From Mycobacterium simiae (lineage in GTDB: Bacteria; Actinomycetota; Actinomycetes; Mycobacteriales; Mycobacteriaceae), in assembly GCF_010727605.1 (NCBI RefSeq), contig NZ_AP022568.1:3100001-3164000 (forward strand): a stretch of 64,000 nt of DNA, written 5' to 3'. Made by a program: the position numbers and the translations under genes. Each line of letters begins with the position of its first letter. Positions within the stretch are counted from its first letter, which is position 1. Under the pieces are notes generated by a model. It saw only the letters and a program-made list of their open reading frames with translations, had not been told where the DNA came from and ran no database searches. Positions 36,354-45,504 of this stretch are shown here, one piece after another.

Positions 36354-37378
36354 TGGACTTCAATCCCACTGCGACACAACAAGCTGTCGCCGATGTGGCC
36401 ACGTCGGTACTCGATCGGGAGCTGAGCTGGGACGCGCTGGTCAGCGGCGGCGTAACGGCATTGCCGGTGCCCGAGCGCCTCGGCGGCGACGGCGTCGGGC
36501 TGCCCGAGGTGGCCACGCTACTGACCGAGGTGGGACGCCACGGGGCCATCACCCCGGCGCTGGCAACGCTGGGCTTCGGCGTGTTGACGCTGCTCGATTT
36601 AGCCTCCGCGGACCAGCAGGACCGCTTCTTGGCGGGCGTGCCCAGCGGCAGCGTGCTCAGTGCGGCGCTCAACGAGCCGGGCAGCGCGCTGCCGGAGCGG
36701 CCCGCCACCACCTTTTCCGGCGGTCGATTGTCGGGCACCAAGGTCGCGGTGGCCCATGCCGAACAGGCCGAGTGGCTCATCGTGACCGCCGACAACGCGG
36801 TCGTCGTGGTGTCGCCGAAAGCCGATGGCGTGCAGCTGGTTCGAACACCGACCTCGAACGGTGCCGACGAGTACACGGTGACGTTCGCCGGTGTCGCGGT
36901 GCCCGACACCGATGTGCTCGACGGCGCCACCGCGCGCCGGGTCAACCAGCTGGCGCTAGCGGCGGTCGGCGCCTTCACCGACGGGCTGGTGTCCGGCGCG
37001 CTGCGGTTGACCGCGGACTACGTAGCCGGGCGCAAGCAGTTCGGCAAGCCGCTGTCAACCTTCCAGACCGTGGCCGCGCAGTTGGCTGAGGTGTACATCA
37101 CTTCGCGCACCATCGATTTGGCGGCGAAGTCGGTGGTCTGGCGGCTCTCCGAACGGGGCGGAGACGCTCCCGGTGTGCGGGCCGACCTCGACGTGCTCGG
37201 CTACTGGATCACCTCCCAGGCCCCGCCGGCGATGCAGATCTGCCATCACCTGCACGGCGGGATGGGCATGGACATCACCTATCCGATGCATCGGTACTAC
37301 TCCACGATCAAAGACCTGTCCCGAGTGCTGGGTGGGCCTTCGCATCGTCTCGATCTGGTGGGGGCGCAATGTTCATAG
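36353..37378 (+). CDS. fadE28: Acyl-CoA dehydrogenase FadE28 (ChsE2)
   Basis: A 341-residue acyl-CoA dehydrogenase half-subunit. With FadE29 it forms the alpha2beta2 ChsE1-ChsE2 enzyme that desaturates the three-carbon (propanoyl) steroid side chain. C-terminal flavin segments GRKQFGKPLSTFQTVAAQ and HHLHGGMGMDIT are present. The ATG shares a base with the cyp125 stop (TGATG); its end overlaps fadE29 by 10 bases. Confidence 0.95.
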   Translation: MDFNPTATQQAVADVATSVLDRELSWDALVSGGVTALPVPERLGGDGVGLPEVATLLTEVGRHGAITPALATLGFGVLTLLDLASADQQDRFLAGVPSGSVLSAALNEPGSALPERPATTFSGGRLSGTKVAVAHAEQAEWLIVTADNAVVVVSPKADGVQLVRTPTSNGADEYTVTFAGVAVPDTDVLDGATARRVNQLALAAVGAFTDGLVSGALRLTADYVAGRKQFGKPLSTFQTVAAQLAEVYITSRTIDLAAKSVVWRLSERGGDAPGVRADLDVLGYWITSQAPPAMQICHHLHGGMGMDITYPMHRYYSTIKDLSRVLGGPSHRLDLVGAQCS

Positions 37379-38532
37379 ATTTGACCCCCGAACAGCGGCA
37401 GTTGCAAGCGGAGCTGCGCGAATACTTCTCGACTCTGATCTCGCCCGAAGAGGCGAAGGCGATGGAGTCCGACCGGCACAACGAGGCTTACCGTGCGGTG
37501 ATCCGCCGCATGGGCAAGGACGGCAAGCTCGGGGTCGGCTGGCCAAAAGAGTTCGGCGGCTTGGGTTTCGGACCGATCGAACAGTCGATCTTCGTCAACG
37601 AAGCGCACCGTGCCGACGTGCCGCTGCCCGCCGTCACGCTGCAGACCGTCGGCCCCACCCTGCAGCAGTACGGCAGCGAGTTGCAGAAGCAGAAGTTTCT
37701 GCCGGCGATCCTCGCCGGCGAGGTGCACTTCGCGATCGGCTACACCGAGCCGGAAGCCGGCACCGACCTCGCGTCGTTGCGGACCACCGCCGTGCGCCAG
37801 GGCGACGAGTACATCGTCAACGGGCAGAAGGTCTTCACCACCGGCGCGCACGACGCCGATTACATCTGGCTGGCCTGCCGCACGGATCCGGAAGCCGTCA
37901 AGCACAAAGGCATTTCCATCCTGATAGTGGACACCAAGGACCCGGGCTACTCCTGGACGCCGATCATCCTGTCCGATGGCGCCCACCACACCAACGCCAC
38001 CTACTACAACGATGTGCGGGTCCCGGCCGACATGCTGGTCGGCGAGGAGAACGGCGGATGGCGGTTGATCACCACCCAGCTCAACAACGAGCGGGTGATG
38101 CTGGGACCGGCAGGCCGTACCGCCGGCATCTATGACCGGTTGCGTGCTTGGGCATCCAAGCCTGGCGGTGACGGCGTCACCCCGATCGATCATCAGGACG
38201 TGAAGCGGGCGCTCGGTGAGATCTACTCGATGTGGCGGATCAACGAGCTGCTGAACTGGCAGGTCGCCGCGGCTGGCGAAGACATCAACGTGGCCGATGC
38301 GGCGTCGACGAAAGTCTTTGGCACCGAGCGCATTCAGTACATCGGGCGGCTGGCCGAGGAGATCGTCGGCAAGTACGGCAACCCGGCCGAGCCGGCCACC
38401 GCCGAGCTGCTCGAGTGGCTAGACTCGCAGACCAAACGCAATCTGGTGATTACTTTCGGTGGAGGCGTGAACGAGGTCATGCGCGAAATGATTGCGGCCG
38501 CAGGGCTCAAAGTGCCGAGGGTGCCCCGATGA
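37369..38532 (+). CDS. fadE29: Acyl-CoA dehydrogenase FadE29 (ChsE1)
   Basis: A 387-residue partner of FadE28 with YTEPEAGTDLASLRTTA, NGQKVFTTGAHDADY and a C-terminal GGGVNEVMREMIA segment in place of the usual ILL ending. Supplies the catalytic base half of the heterotetramer for the three-carbon side chain. The start is overlapped by fadE28 and the stop by chsH2 (ATGA). Confidence 0.95.
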   Translation: MFIDLTPEQRQLQAELREYFSTLISPEEAKAMESDRHNEAYRAVIRRMGKDGKLGVGWPKEFGGLGFGPIEQSIFVNEAHRADVPLPAVTLQTVGPTLQQYGSELQKQKFLPAILAGEVHFAIGYTEPEAGTDLASLRTTAVRQGDEYIVNGQKVFTTGAHDADYIWLACRTDPEAVKHKGISILIVDTKDPGYSWTPIILSDGAHHTNATYYNDVRVPADMLVGEENGGWRLITTQLNNERVMLGPAGRTAGIYDRLRAWASKPGGDGVTPIDHQDVKRALGEIYSMWRINELLNWQVAAAGEDINVADAASTKVFGTERIQYIGRLAEEIVGKYGNPAEPATAELLEWLDSQTKRNLVITFGGGVNEVMREMIAAAGLKVPRVPR

Positions 38533-39488
38533 CCGAGGCGGCCGAGATCGCCGAGGCGATTGCGGAGATCAAGGCGGCCGGTGGTCCCAAGCCCCGCGCG
38601 GGCCGGGATCCGGTGAATCAGCCGATCATCAACAACTGGGTGGAAGCCCTCGGCGATCGCAATCCGATCTATGTGGACGAGGCGGCGGCCCGGGCCGCCG
38701 GTCATCCGGGAATTGTGGCTCCGCCGGCCATGATCCAGGTGTGGACGATGTTCGGCCTGGGTGGTGAGCGTCCTGCCGACGACCCGATGGGGCCGATGAT
38801 GAAGTTGTTCGACGATGCCGGTTATGTGGGCGTGGTCGCGACCAACTGCGAGCAGACCTATCACCGCTACCTCCGTCCCGGCGAGGAAGTCAGCATCACT
38901 TCCGAGATGGGTGACGTGGTCGGGCCCAAACAGACCGCCCTTGGTGAGGGCTACTTCATCAACCAACACATCGTCTGGCGGGTCGGTGACGAGGATGTCG
39001 CCGAGATGAACTGGCGCATCCTCAAATTCAAACCGCGAGAATCTGCCGAAGCGTCGGCTGTGCCGCCGGACCTGGATGCGGATGCGATGATGCGGCCCGC
39101 GGTGTCGCGGGACACCGCATTCTTTTGGGAGGGCGTCGCGGCGCACGAGTTGCGTATCCAGCGGCGGCCCGACGGAAGCCTGCAACATCCGCCGGTGCCG
39201 GCGGTGTGGCAGGACAAGGACCAGCCGACCGACTATGTGATTTCCGCAGGCAAGGGCACGGTGTACAGCTTCGTCGTGCACCACGCGCCCAAGGTCCCCG
39301 GCCGTACGCTACCCTTTGTGATCGCTCTGGTGGAGCTCGACGAAGGGGTGCGCATGCTGGGCGAGTTGCGCAACATCGACCCCGCCGAGGTGCAGATCGG
39401 ATTGCCGGTGCGGGCAACGTATATCGACTTCCCGGCCGGCGAATCCGGTCCGGAGTGGACACTTTACGCGTGGGAGCCGCTGGCATGA
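38529..39488 (+). CDS. chsH2: ChsH2, MaoC-like hydratase with C-terminal DUF35
   Basis: A 319-residue two-part protein. Residues about 20-170 form a MaoC-like hot-dog domain that pairs with ChsH1 to hydrate the unsaturated propanoyl side chain. Residues about 190-319 form a DUF35 OB-fold that docks the aldolase Ltp2, passing the hydrated product on. The zinc-ribbon Cys residues often found in DUF35 proteins are absent. The ATG at 38529 overlaps the fadE29 stop. Confidence 0.95.
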   Translation: MTEAAEIAEAIAEIKAAGGPKPRAGRDPVNQPIINNWVEALGDRNPIYVDEAAARAAGHPGIVAPPAMIQVWTMFGLGGERPADDPMGPMMKLFDDAGYVGVVATNCEQTYHRYLRPGEEVSITSEMGDVVGPKQTALGEGYFINQHIVWRVGDEDVAEMNWRILKFKPRESAEASAVPPDLDADAMMRPAVSRDTAFFWEGVAAHELRIQRRPDGSLQHPPVPAVWQDKDQPTDYVISAGKGTVYSFVVHHAPKVPGRTLPFVIALVELDEGVRMLGELRNIDPAEVQIGLPVRATYIDFPAGESGPEWTLYAWEPLA

Positions 39489-39886
39489 GTGCACCGGCCA
39501 TCGAAGTCGGAACAATGCTGCCCGAGCTCAAGCTCTACGGCGATCCGACGTTCATCATCTCGACGGCTCTGGCCACCCGCGATTTCCAGGATGTGCATCA
39601 CGACCGGGACCTGGCGCAGGCCAAGGGATCCAAGGACATCTTCGTCAACATCCTCACCGACACCGGTCTGGTGCAACGGTTCGTCACCGACTGGGCGGGG
39701 CCGTCGGCGTTGATCAAATCGATCGGTCTGCGCCTAGGGGTGCCGTGGTACGCCTACGACACCGTGACCTTCAGCGGTGAAGTGACCGCGGTCGAGAACG
39801 GGCTCATCACCGTGAAAGTCGTGGGACGCAACAGCCTTGGCGATCACGTCATCGCGACGGTCACACTCACGATTGGGGACGCTTGA
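39485..39886 (+). CDS. chsH1: ChsH1, MaoC-like enoyl-CoA hydratase subunit
   Basis: A 133-residue hot-dog-fold subunit carrying the hydratase residues in the segment RDFQDVHHDRDLAQ (about 32-45, with Asp and His). ChsH2 lacks the equivalent catalytic pair, so this subunit does the chemistry. Overlaps chsH2 (ATGA) and ltp2 (TGATG). Confidence 0.95.
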   Translation: MSAPAIEVGTMLPELKLYGDPTFIISTALATRDFQDVHHDRDLAQAKGSKDIFVNILTDTGLVQRFVTDWAGPSALIKSIGLRLGVPWYAYDTVTFSGEVTAVENGLITVKVVGRNSLGDHVIATVTLTIGDA

Positions 39887-41055
39887 TGCTGTCGGGTAAG
39901 GCGGCGATCGCCGGTATCGGTGCGACCGACTTCTCGAAGAACTCGGGCCGAAGCGAGTTGCGACTGGCCGCCGAAGCGGTGCTCGACGCGCTCGACGACG
40001 CGGGTTTGAGCCCGTCCGACGTCGACGGTCTAACGACCTTCACGATGGACACCAACACCGAGATCGCGGTGGCGCGCGCGGTGGGAATCGGCGACCTGAA
40101 GTTCTTCGCCGAGACGCACTACGGCGGCGGCGCGGCCTGCGGAACCATTCTGCATGCGGCGATGGCCGTAGCAACCGGGGTGGCCGACGTCGTGGTGGCC
40201 TACCGCGCGTTCAACGAACGGTCCGGCATGCGGTTCGGTCAGGTGCAGACCCGGCTGGTGGGAAATGCTGGTGTGCAAGCAGATTCGACCGCCGCGGACA
40301 ATTCTTTCTCGTATCCGCACGGTCTGTCGACGCCGGCCGCGCAGGTCGCGATGATCGCCCGGCGCTACATGCACTGGTCGGGTGCGACGAGCCGCGATTT
40401 CGGCGCCATCTCGGTGGCCGACCGCAAACACGCTGCCAAGAACCCGCGGGCGTATTTCTACGAGAAGCCGATAACCATTGAGGATCACCAGAATTCGCGG
40501 TGGATCGCCGAGCCGCTGCGGCTGCTCGACTGCTGCCAGGAGACCGATGGTGCGGTCGCGATCGTGGTGACGTCGGTGGAGCGCGCGAAGGACCTCAAGC
40601 AGCGCCCGGCGGTCATCGAGGCGGCGGCGCAGGGCTCCAGTCCCGACCAGTACACGATGGTCAGCTATTACCGGCCCGAACTCGGGCTGCCCGAGATGGG
40701 TGTGGTGGGTAGCCAACTGTGGCAGCAGTCGGGCCTGTCGCCGGCTGACATTCAGACCGCCGTCATCTATGACCACTTCACACCGTTTACGCTGATTCAG
40801 TTGGAGGAGTTGGGCTTCTGCGCCAAGGGCGAAGCCAAAGACTTCATCGCCGACGGTGCGGTCGAGCTCGGCGGGCGGCTGCCCATCAACACTCATGGCG
40901 GCCAACTGGGCGAGGCCTACATCCACGGCATGAATGGAATTGCCGAGGGCGTGCGGCAATTGCGCGGCACCTCGGTCAACCCGGTGCCCGACGTCGAGCA
41001 CGTACTCGTCACCGCCGGAACGGGCGTCCCCACATCGGGGCTGATTCTGGGCTAG
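39886..41055 (+). CDS. ltp2: Ltp2, thiolase-like retro-aldolase
   Basis: A 389-residue thiolase-superfamily (SCP-X type) protein. With the DUF35 part of ChsH2 it cleaves the C17 side chain, releasing propionyl-CoA and leaving the 17-ketosteroid. The thiolase nucleophile position reads GGGAACGTIL (Cys about 84), and NTHGGQLGEAYIHG near residue 344 carries the conserved His. The ATG at 39886 is preferred over a TTG one codon earlier because it couples with the chsH1 stop. Last gene of the cyp125 operon. Confidence 0.94.
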   Translation: MLSGKAAIAGIGATDFSKNSGRSELRLAAEAVLDALDDAGLSPSDVDGLTTFTMDTNTEIAVARAVGIGDLKFFAETHYGGGAACGTILHAAMAVATGVADVVVAYRAFNERSGMRFGQVQTRLVGNAGVQADSTAADNSFSYPHGLSTPAAQVAMIARRYMHWSGATSRDFGAISVADRKHAAKNPRAYFYEKPITIEDHQNSRWIAEPLRLLDCCQETDGAVAIVVTSVERAKDLKQRPAVIEAAAQGSSPDQYTMVSYYRPELGLPEMGVVGSQLWQQSGLSPADIQTAVIYDHFTPFTLIQLEELGFCAKGEAKDFIADGAVELGGRLPINTHGGQLGEAYIHGMNGIAEGVRQLRGTSVNPVPDVEHVLVTAGTGVPTSGLILG

Positions 41056-41070
41056 CCCTTCGTCCATCCG

Positions 41071-41127
41071 CCGAGCGTGAAGTTAGTTTCACGTTCGCGG
41101 CCGAGCGTGAAGTTAGTTTCACGTTCG
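41071..41127. repeat. Two tandem copies of a palindromic repeat, left of DUF559 gene
   Basis: Identical 27-base units at 41071-41097 and 41101-41127, spaced 30 bases apart. Each core (CGAGCGTGAAGTT then AGTTTCACGTTCG) folds into a hairpin when G-U pairs are allowed, on the plus-strand RNA. A near-identical inverted copy lies at 42003-42028 on the other side of the gene. Confidence 0.85.
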
Positions 41128-41171
41128 GCGGGTGAAGTGACGCAAAGCGCGCGCCATGCGACGCTGCGGCG

Positions 41172-42011
41172 ATGGGTGAGCCTTTCGTCGGTAGCGAGGC
41201 AATTGCTTGCGGACTGGTCACTCCGAGTCAGCTAGTCACCCGGCACACCCGGCTGTTCCGCGACGTCTACGTGCATCGGGACGTGGAGGTCACCGCCGCT
41301 CTGCGCGCGCAAGCGGGATGGTTGTGGGCGAAGCGACAAGGCGTTGTCGCAGGACTGTCTGCGGCCGCGTTATACGGCAGCAAATGGGTCGACGGCACGG
41401 CGACGGTCGATTTGATCCACGAGAACCGCCACCGGCTTCCAGGCATTCACACGCGGGGGGACCGCATCGAGGAAGACGAGATCAGCATCGTCAACGGTGT
41501 TCCGACGACGATGCCGGCGAGGACCGTGCTGGATCTGGGTTGCTGGTACCCAACCACCAGCGCGGTTGCCGCCATCGACTCTTTGGCCCGTGCGGTGGAA
41601 GTCAAAGCTGCTGATGTCGAACTGTTGGCTCAGCGCTATCCAGGACGGCGAGGCATCACGCGAGCTCGCCGCGCGCTTGCTCTGTTCGACGCGGGTGCGC
41701 AGTCGCCGAAGGAGACCTGGCTGCGGCTCCTTCTAGTGGAAGCCGGTCTACCGAGGCCGCAGACACAGATCCCGGTATGCGACGAATTCGGTAGTGCGAT
41801 CGCCTATCTCGATATGGGTTGGGAGGACCTCAAAGTCGCGGTCGAATACGACGGTGAGCAGCATCGCAATGACCGACGGCAATACACCTGGGATGTCCGG
41901 CGGTTAGAAAGGCTCGAGCGACTCGGCTGGATCGTCGTCCGGGTGGTCGCGGGGGACAGGCCGGCCGAGATCCTCCGTCGGGTTCGCGCCGCCCGCGCCC
42001 GTCGAACGTGA
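41172..42011 (+). CDS. DUF559-type protein, endonuclease-like C-terminus
   Basis: A 279-residue protein of a family common in actinobacteria (N-terminal AbiEi-like winged-helix region, C-terminal DUF559). The C-terminal part has VAVEYDGEQHRNDRRQYTWD followed by RLERLGWIVVRV, the layout of Vsr/PD-(D/E)XK-like nucleases with Asp/Glu-rich strands and a conserved QH. Activity is unproved. Its TGA lies inside the right-hand repeat, and tandem repeats precede it, so gene and repeats look like one unit. It occupies the junction between ltp2 and hsd4B, where M. tuberculosis carries a PPE gene, and has no link to sterol chemistry. Confidence 0.75.
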   Translation: MGEPFVGSEAIACGLVTPSQLVTRHTRLFRDVYVHRDVEVTAALRAQAGWLWAKRQGVVAGLSAAALYGSKWVDGTATVDLIHENRHRLPGIHTRGDRIEEDEISIVNGVPTTMPARTVLDLGCWYPTTSAVAAIDSLARAVEVKAADVELLAQRYPGRRGITRARRALALFDAGAQSPKETWLRLLLVEAGLPRPQTQIPVCDEFGSAIAYLDMGWEDLKVAVEYDGEQHRNDRRQYTWDVRRLERLERLGWIVVRVVAGDRPAEILRRVRAARARRT

Positions 42012-42028
42012 AGCTAACTTCACGCTCG
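42003..42028. repeat. Inverted copy of the repeat, right of DUF559 gene
   Basis: CGAACGTGAAGCTAACTT and the following CACGCTCG equal the reverse complement of the left-hand units with one mismatch in 26 bases. The stop codon of the DUF559 gene (42009-42011) lies within it. Confidence 0.85.
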
Positions 42029-42042
42029 AAGCGACACACCCG

Positions 42043-42912
42043 CTAGGCCGGGACGAGCTCGACGCCGCTGAGCACTACGGCGTCGTCGCGGGAGGGCGCG
42101 ATCACGCTGGCTAAAAAGCGGCCATCTTCCTTCCACACGTTGACGCGCAGCGTCTCGCCCGGGAACGCTACACCCGCGAAGCGTGCCCCGTAGGCGGCGA
42201 CAGCCGCGGCGTCCCCGTCGAGCAGCGCGTCCGTGATCGCCTTGCAGGTCATGCCATAAGTGCATAGTCCGTGCAGGATCGGTTGGGAAAACCCTGCGGC
42301 GGCGGCGAATTTGGGGTCGGAGTGCAACGGGTTGCGGTCGCCGCATAGCCGGTACAGCAGCGCCTGCTGCGGCAGAATCGGCACCTCGAGCTCCACGTCC
42401 GGGGCCCGGTCCGGCGCCGCGTCCGACCCCCCAGCCCCAGACGGCCCGCGCTGACCACCGAATCCGCCCTCACCGCGCGCGTAGATCGACCGCCGCTGCG
42501 TCCACAGCAGCGTGCCATCCGGCGCGGTGGCCGTTGTCTCGCTCCAGATCACCGCTGCCTTGCCCTTGTCCCAAATATCGGTGAATCGGGTGACGGCGGT
42601 GGCCGAACCGGACGGTGGCAGCGGCCCGGGCACCTCGATCCGCTCGCTGGCGTGCAGTACCTTGCCCAACTCGATGTCGATGCCGGGGAACTGCACCGTC
42701 GGCGGCTTGGTCATGTGAAACGACGCCGCGACATTGCCGAACGTCGGCAACACCTGTGGGGTGTCGTCGACCAGGTAGCGCAGCTCGCTCGGATCCATCG
42801 GGTCCGCGCCCGCCCCAAGTCCCAGGTGGTAAAGCTGAATATCGCTGCTGGACCAAGAGAATTCGAGCGGCTCCAGCTCGGCGGACAACGCTACGTCGAC
42901 GTCGATCGGCAT
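42043..42912 (-). CDS. hsd4B: MaoC-like enoyl-CoA hydratase Hsd4B
   Basis: A 289-residue double hot-dog hydratase 2 protein. The C-terminal half has the hydratase-2 signature (GDRNPLHSDPKFAAAAGF with catalytic Asp and His) and LHGLCTYGMTCKAI. It should hydrate a steroid enoyl-CoA in side-chain beta-oxidation. The loop near residues 150-165 is Gly/Ala-rich and longer than expected. It starts 2 bases before the kstD end (kstD stop at 42914) and is probably co-transcribed with kstD. Confidence 0.92.
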   Translation of the reverse strand: MPIDVDVALSAELEPLEFSWSSSDIQLYHLGLGAGADPMDPSELRYLVDDTPQVLPTFGNVAASFHMTKPPTVQFPGIDIELGKVLHASERIEVPGPLPPSGSATAVTRFTDIWDKGKAAVIWSETTATAPDGTLLWTQRRSIYARGEGGFGGQRGPSGAGGSDAAPDRAPDVELEVPILPQQALLYRLCGDRNPLHSDPKFAAAAGFSQPILHGLCTYGMTCKAITDALLDGDAAAVAAYGARFAGVAFPGETLRVNVWKEDGRFLASVIAPSRDDAVVLSGVELVPA

Positions 42913-42913
42913 G

Positions 42914-44596
42914 TCAGTTCTCTCCAGCGATGTGCAGTGCGGCGAGGTACCCGAAGGTCATCGCCGGTCCAATGGTCCCGCCCGGCCCCGGATAGGTGTG
43001 CCCCATCACTGGTGCGCTGACGTTACCCGCGGCGTAGAGGCCTTCGATGATGCTGCCGTCGTCGCGCAACGCCCGGCCGTGCACATCGGTGCGGATGCCG
43101 CCCTTGGTTCCGAGGTCGCCGGGCACCAGCTTGGCGGCGTAATACGGTGCATGGCTGAGCTCACCGAGGTTCGGGTTGGGCTTGTTGGTCGGATCGCCGT
43201 AGTACCTGTCATAGGCGCTCTCACCGCGGTGGAAGTCCTCGTCGACACCCTGACGGGCGAAGCCGTTGAACCGCGCCACCGTTGCGGTGAACTCGGCGAC
43301 GGGCAGGCCGGCCTTCTCGGCCAGCTCCTCGAGCGTGTCGGCGCGGACGATGACGCCGGACTCCATCCACTTGTTCGGGATACGCTGCCCCGGTTGCAAT
43401 CCGGCGAAGATGTACCGATCACGGTATTGCTGATCGAACACCAGCCAAGCGGGAATGTTCTCGCCTGGCCCGGGGCCCTGACCGAACTCGCCGCCGTACA
43501 TGTGATGGCAGGCTTCGACGTAGGGCATCGACTCGTTCATGAAGCGCTTGCCCGACATGTTGACGATGATCGAGCCTGGCGAGTTGCGTTCGGACAGAGC
43601 GAACCACGGCGCCCCGACGAGCGGCACCGTCGGACCCCACCAGGCGTCTTCCATGACATCCAGTGCGGCGCCGAGCTTTTCGCCGGCGATGATGCCATCA
43701 CCGGTATTCGCCTTGGCTCCCACCGTCCACTCCGTGGTGATCGGCGCGCGCTGGTATTTCACCCGCATCTGCTCGTTGTGTTCGAAGCCGCCGCAGGCCA
43801 GGATCACCCCGCGGCGAGCCCGGATAAGCTGCGGTTCAGACGATTCCGGTGCGCCGGTGTCACGGACGTAGACGCCACGCACGACGCCGTCCGCAACGTA
43901 GAGGTCGGTGAGCGCGGTGTTGAGGCGCACCGGCACCCCGGCCCGCTGTAGCCCGATGCGCAAGGGCCCGATCAGCGCGCGGCCCATTCCGACGAGATTC
44001 TTCCCGGTCGCCTTGGCCCACATGGTGCGCGCGCCGACCTTCAGACTGCGCAGCACGCCGCGCGGATGTCGCTTGAGCAGGTTCAGTCGCACGTAATCCT
44101 GCTGCATCACAACGACATTGAGTGGCACCTTGCCGTATGCCGGCTCCAGCCCGGCCTCGTCGGGGCCGAGCTTGCGGGCGTTGAACGGCTTGGGCTCGAT
44201 CGAGCGTCCCTCCGCGCGACCGCCGGGCGCCTCGGGGTAGTAGTCGGAGTAACGCGGCACCCAGCACATCTTCAGCGGCGTGTGCTTGAGCACGAACGAC
44301 AGCATTTCGGGGCCGCGGTCCAGGTAGGTATCGATGCGTTCCGGCTCCACGACATCACCGATGATGCCGTGCAAATAGGTGCGGGCCGCCTCCGGAGTGT
44401 CACGCACCCCGTCGCGCTTGAGGACCTCGTTGTTCGGGATCCAGACGCCGCCGCCGGACCGCGCAGTGGAACCGCCGAAGTGGGCCGCCTTTTCCAGGAC
44501 TACTGTCGAAAGGCCTCGGTGCGCGGCGGTAAGGGCGGCCACCATGCCGGCTCCGCCGCTTCCGACCACCACGACGTCGTACTCCTGCGCTGTCAT
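42914..44596 (-). CDS. kstD: 3-ketosteroid delta-1-dehydrogenase KstD
   Basis: A 560-residue FAD enzyme that puts the 1,2 double bond into ring A of 3-ketosteroids; with KshAB it triggers ring B opening. N-terminal dinucleotide motif VVVVGSGGAGMVAA (residues 8-21), GGSTARSGGGVWIPN near 42, and a C-terminal GHTYPGPGGTIGPAMTFGY flavin segment. The sequence is close to the M. tuberculosis protein throughout. The ATG at 44596 lies one base from a KstR box and has no ribosome site, so a leaderless message is likely. Divergent from hsaE. Confidence 0.96.
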   Translation of the reverse strand: MTAQEYDVVVVGSGGAGMVAALTAAHRGLSTVVLEKAAHFGGSTARSGGGVWIPNNEVLKRDGVRDTPEAARTYLHGIIGDVVEPERIDTYLDRGPEMLSFVLKHTPLKMCWVPRYSDYYPEAPGGRAEGRSIEPKPFNARKLGPDEAGLEPAYGKVPLNVVVMQQDYVRLNLLKRHPRGVLRSLKVGARTMWAKATGKNLVGMGRALIGPLRIGLQRAGVPVRLNTALTDLYVADGVVRGVYVRDTGAPESSEPQLIRARRGVILACGGFEHNEQMRVKYQRAPITTEWTVGAKANTGDGIIAGEKLGAALDVMEDAWWGPTVPLVGAPWFALSERNSPGSIIVNMSGKRFMNESMPYVEACHHMYGGEFGQGPGPGENIPAWLVFDQQYRDRYIFAGLQPGQRIPNKWMESGVIVRADTLEELAEKAGLPVAEFTATVARFNGFARQGVDEDFHRGESAYDRYYGDPTNKPNPNLGELSHAPYYAAKLVPGDLGTKGGIRTDVHGRALRDDGSIIEGLYAAGNVSAPVMGHTYPGPGGTIGPAMTFGYLAALHIAGEN

Positions 44597-44597
44597 G

Positions 44598-44611
44598 TAG
44601 AACACGTTATA
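44598..44611. promoter_or_regulatory. KstR box touching the kstD start
   Basis: TAGAACACGTTATA fits the KstR consensus. It ends one base from the kstD start codon and lies 57 bases upstream of hsaE on the other strand, so it probably controls both. A TAACGT hexamer (44604-44609, minus strand) inside it is the best -10 for kstD. Confidence 0.92.
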
Positions 44612-44668
44612 GAATTGCCCGGGCTGGCCGCTACCGGCCCGGTCAAACGAACGAGGGGACTTCGGTAA

Positions 44669-45454
44669 ATGCTCAGTTCTGCGACCCGCGACGAGCTGGC
44701 TGCCGACCTGGCGCAGGCTGAGCGTAGCCGCGAGCCGATCCCGCCGTTGACGTCGGCGAACCCGGGCATCGACGTCGTCGACGCCTATGAGATTCAGCTG
44801 ATCAATATCCGTCAGCGGGTGGCGCAGGGGGCTCGGGTGTTGGGTCACAAGGTGGGCCTGTCGAGCGAGGCGATGCAGCAGATGATGGGTGTTGACGAGC
44901 CGGATTATGGTCATTTGCTCGACGAGATGGAGGTCTTCGAGGACACGCCGGTCAAGACGAGCAACTACCTCTACCCGCGGGTGGAGGTGGAGGTGGGTTT
45001 CATCCTGGCCCAGGATCTGCCGGGTGCGGGCTGCACCGAAGAGGATGTGCTCGCGGCCACCGAAGCGCTGGCACCGGCGATCGAGTTGATTGATACCCGG
45101 ATCACTGATTGGAAGATCGCGCTGTGCGACACCATCGCCGACAACGCCTCGTCGGCGGGTTTCGTGCTGGGCACGGCGCGGGTGTCGCCGGCTGATATCG
45201 ACGTCAAGACGATCGATGCGGTGCTGACCCGCAACGGGGAAGTCATCGCGCAGGGGCGTAGCGACGCCGTGCTGGGTAACCCGGTGACCGCGGTGGCGTG
45301 GCTGGCCCGCAAGGTCGAAAGCTTCGGGGTGCGGCTACGCAAGGGCGACATCGTCCTGCCCGGATCGTGCACCAGAGCCATCGATGCCCGCCCGGGTGAT
45401 GAGTTCGTCGCCGACTTCACCGGGCTGGGATCTGTTCGTTTGTCGTTTGAATAG
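44669..45454 (+). CDS. hsaE: 2-hydroxypenta-2,4-dienoate hydratase type, HsaE
   Basis: A 261-residue hydratase of the MhpD/TesE family that adds water to 2-hydroxyhexa-2,4-dienoate made by HsaD. The family pattern is visible: GHKVGLSSEAMQQMMGVDEPDYG near residue 65, EVEVGFILAQDL near 107 with metal-binding Glu residues, and the C-terminal GLGSVRLSF. First gene of hsaE-hsaG-hsaF. Confidence 0.96.
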   Translation: MLSSATRDELAADLAQAERSREPIPPLTSANPGIDVVDAYEIQLINIRQRVAQGARVLGHKVGLSSEAMQQMMGVDEPDYGHLLDEMEVFEDTPVKTSNYLYPRVEVEVGFILAQDLPGAGCTEEDVLAATEALAPAIELIDTRITDWKIALCDTIADNASSAGFVLGTARVSPADIDVKTIDAVLTRNGEVIAQGRSDAVLGNPVTAVAWLARKVESFGVRLRKGDIVLPGSCTRAIDARPGDEFVADFTGLGSVRLSFE

Positions 45455-45504
45455 GCACCGATTAGCTTTGAATCAGGTGATTTAAAGCTTCGAAAAGGAG
45501 CATC

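Noticed and set aside
41071..41127. CRISPR-like repeat with 30-base period
   Set aside because: Only two units, a 3-base gap instead of a spacer, palindromic units and no cas genes.
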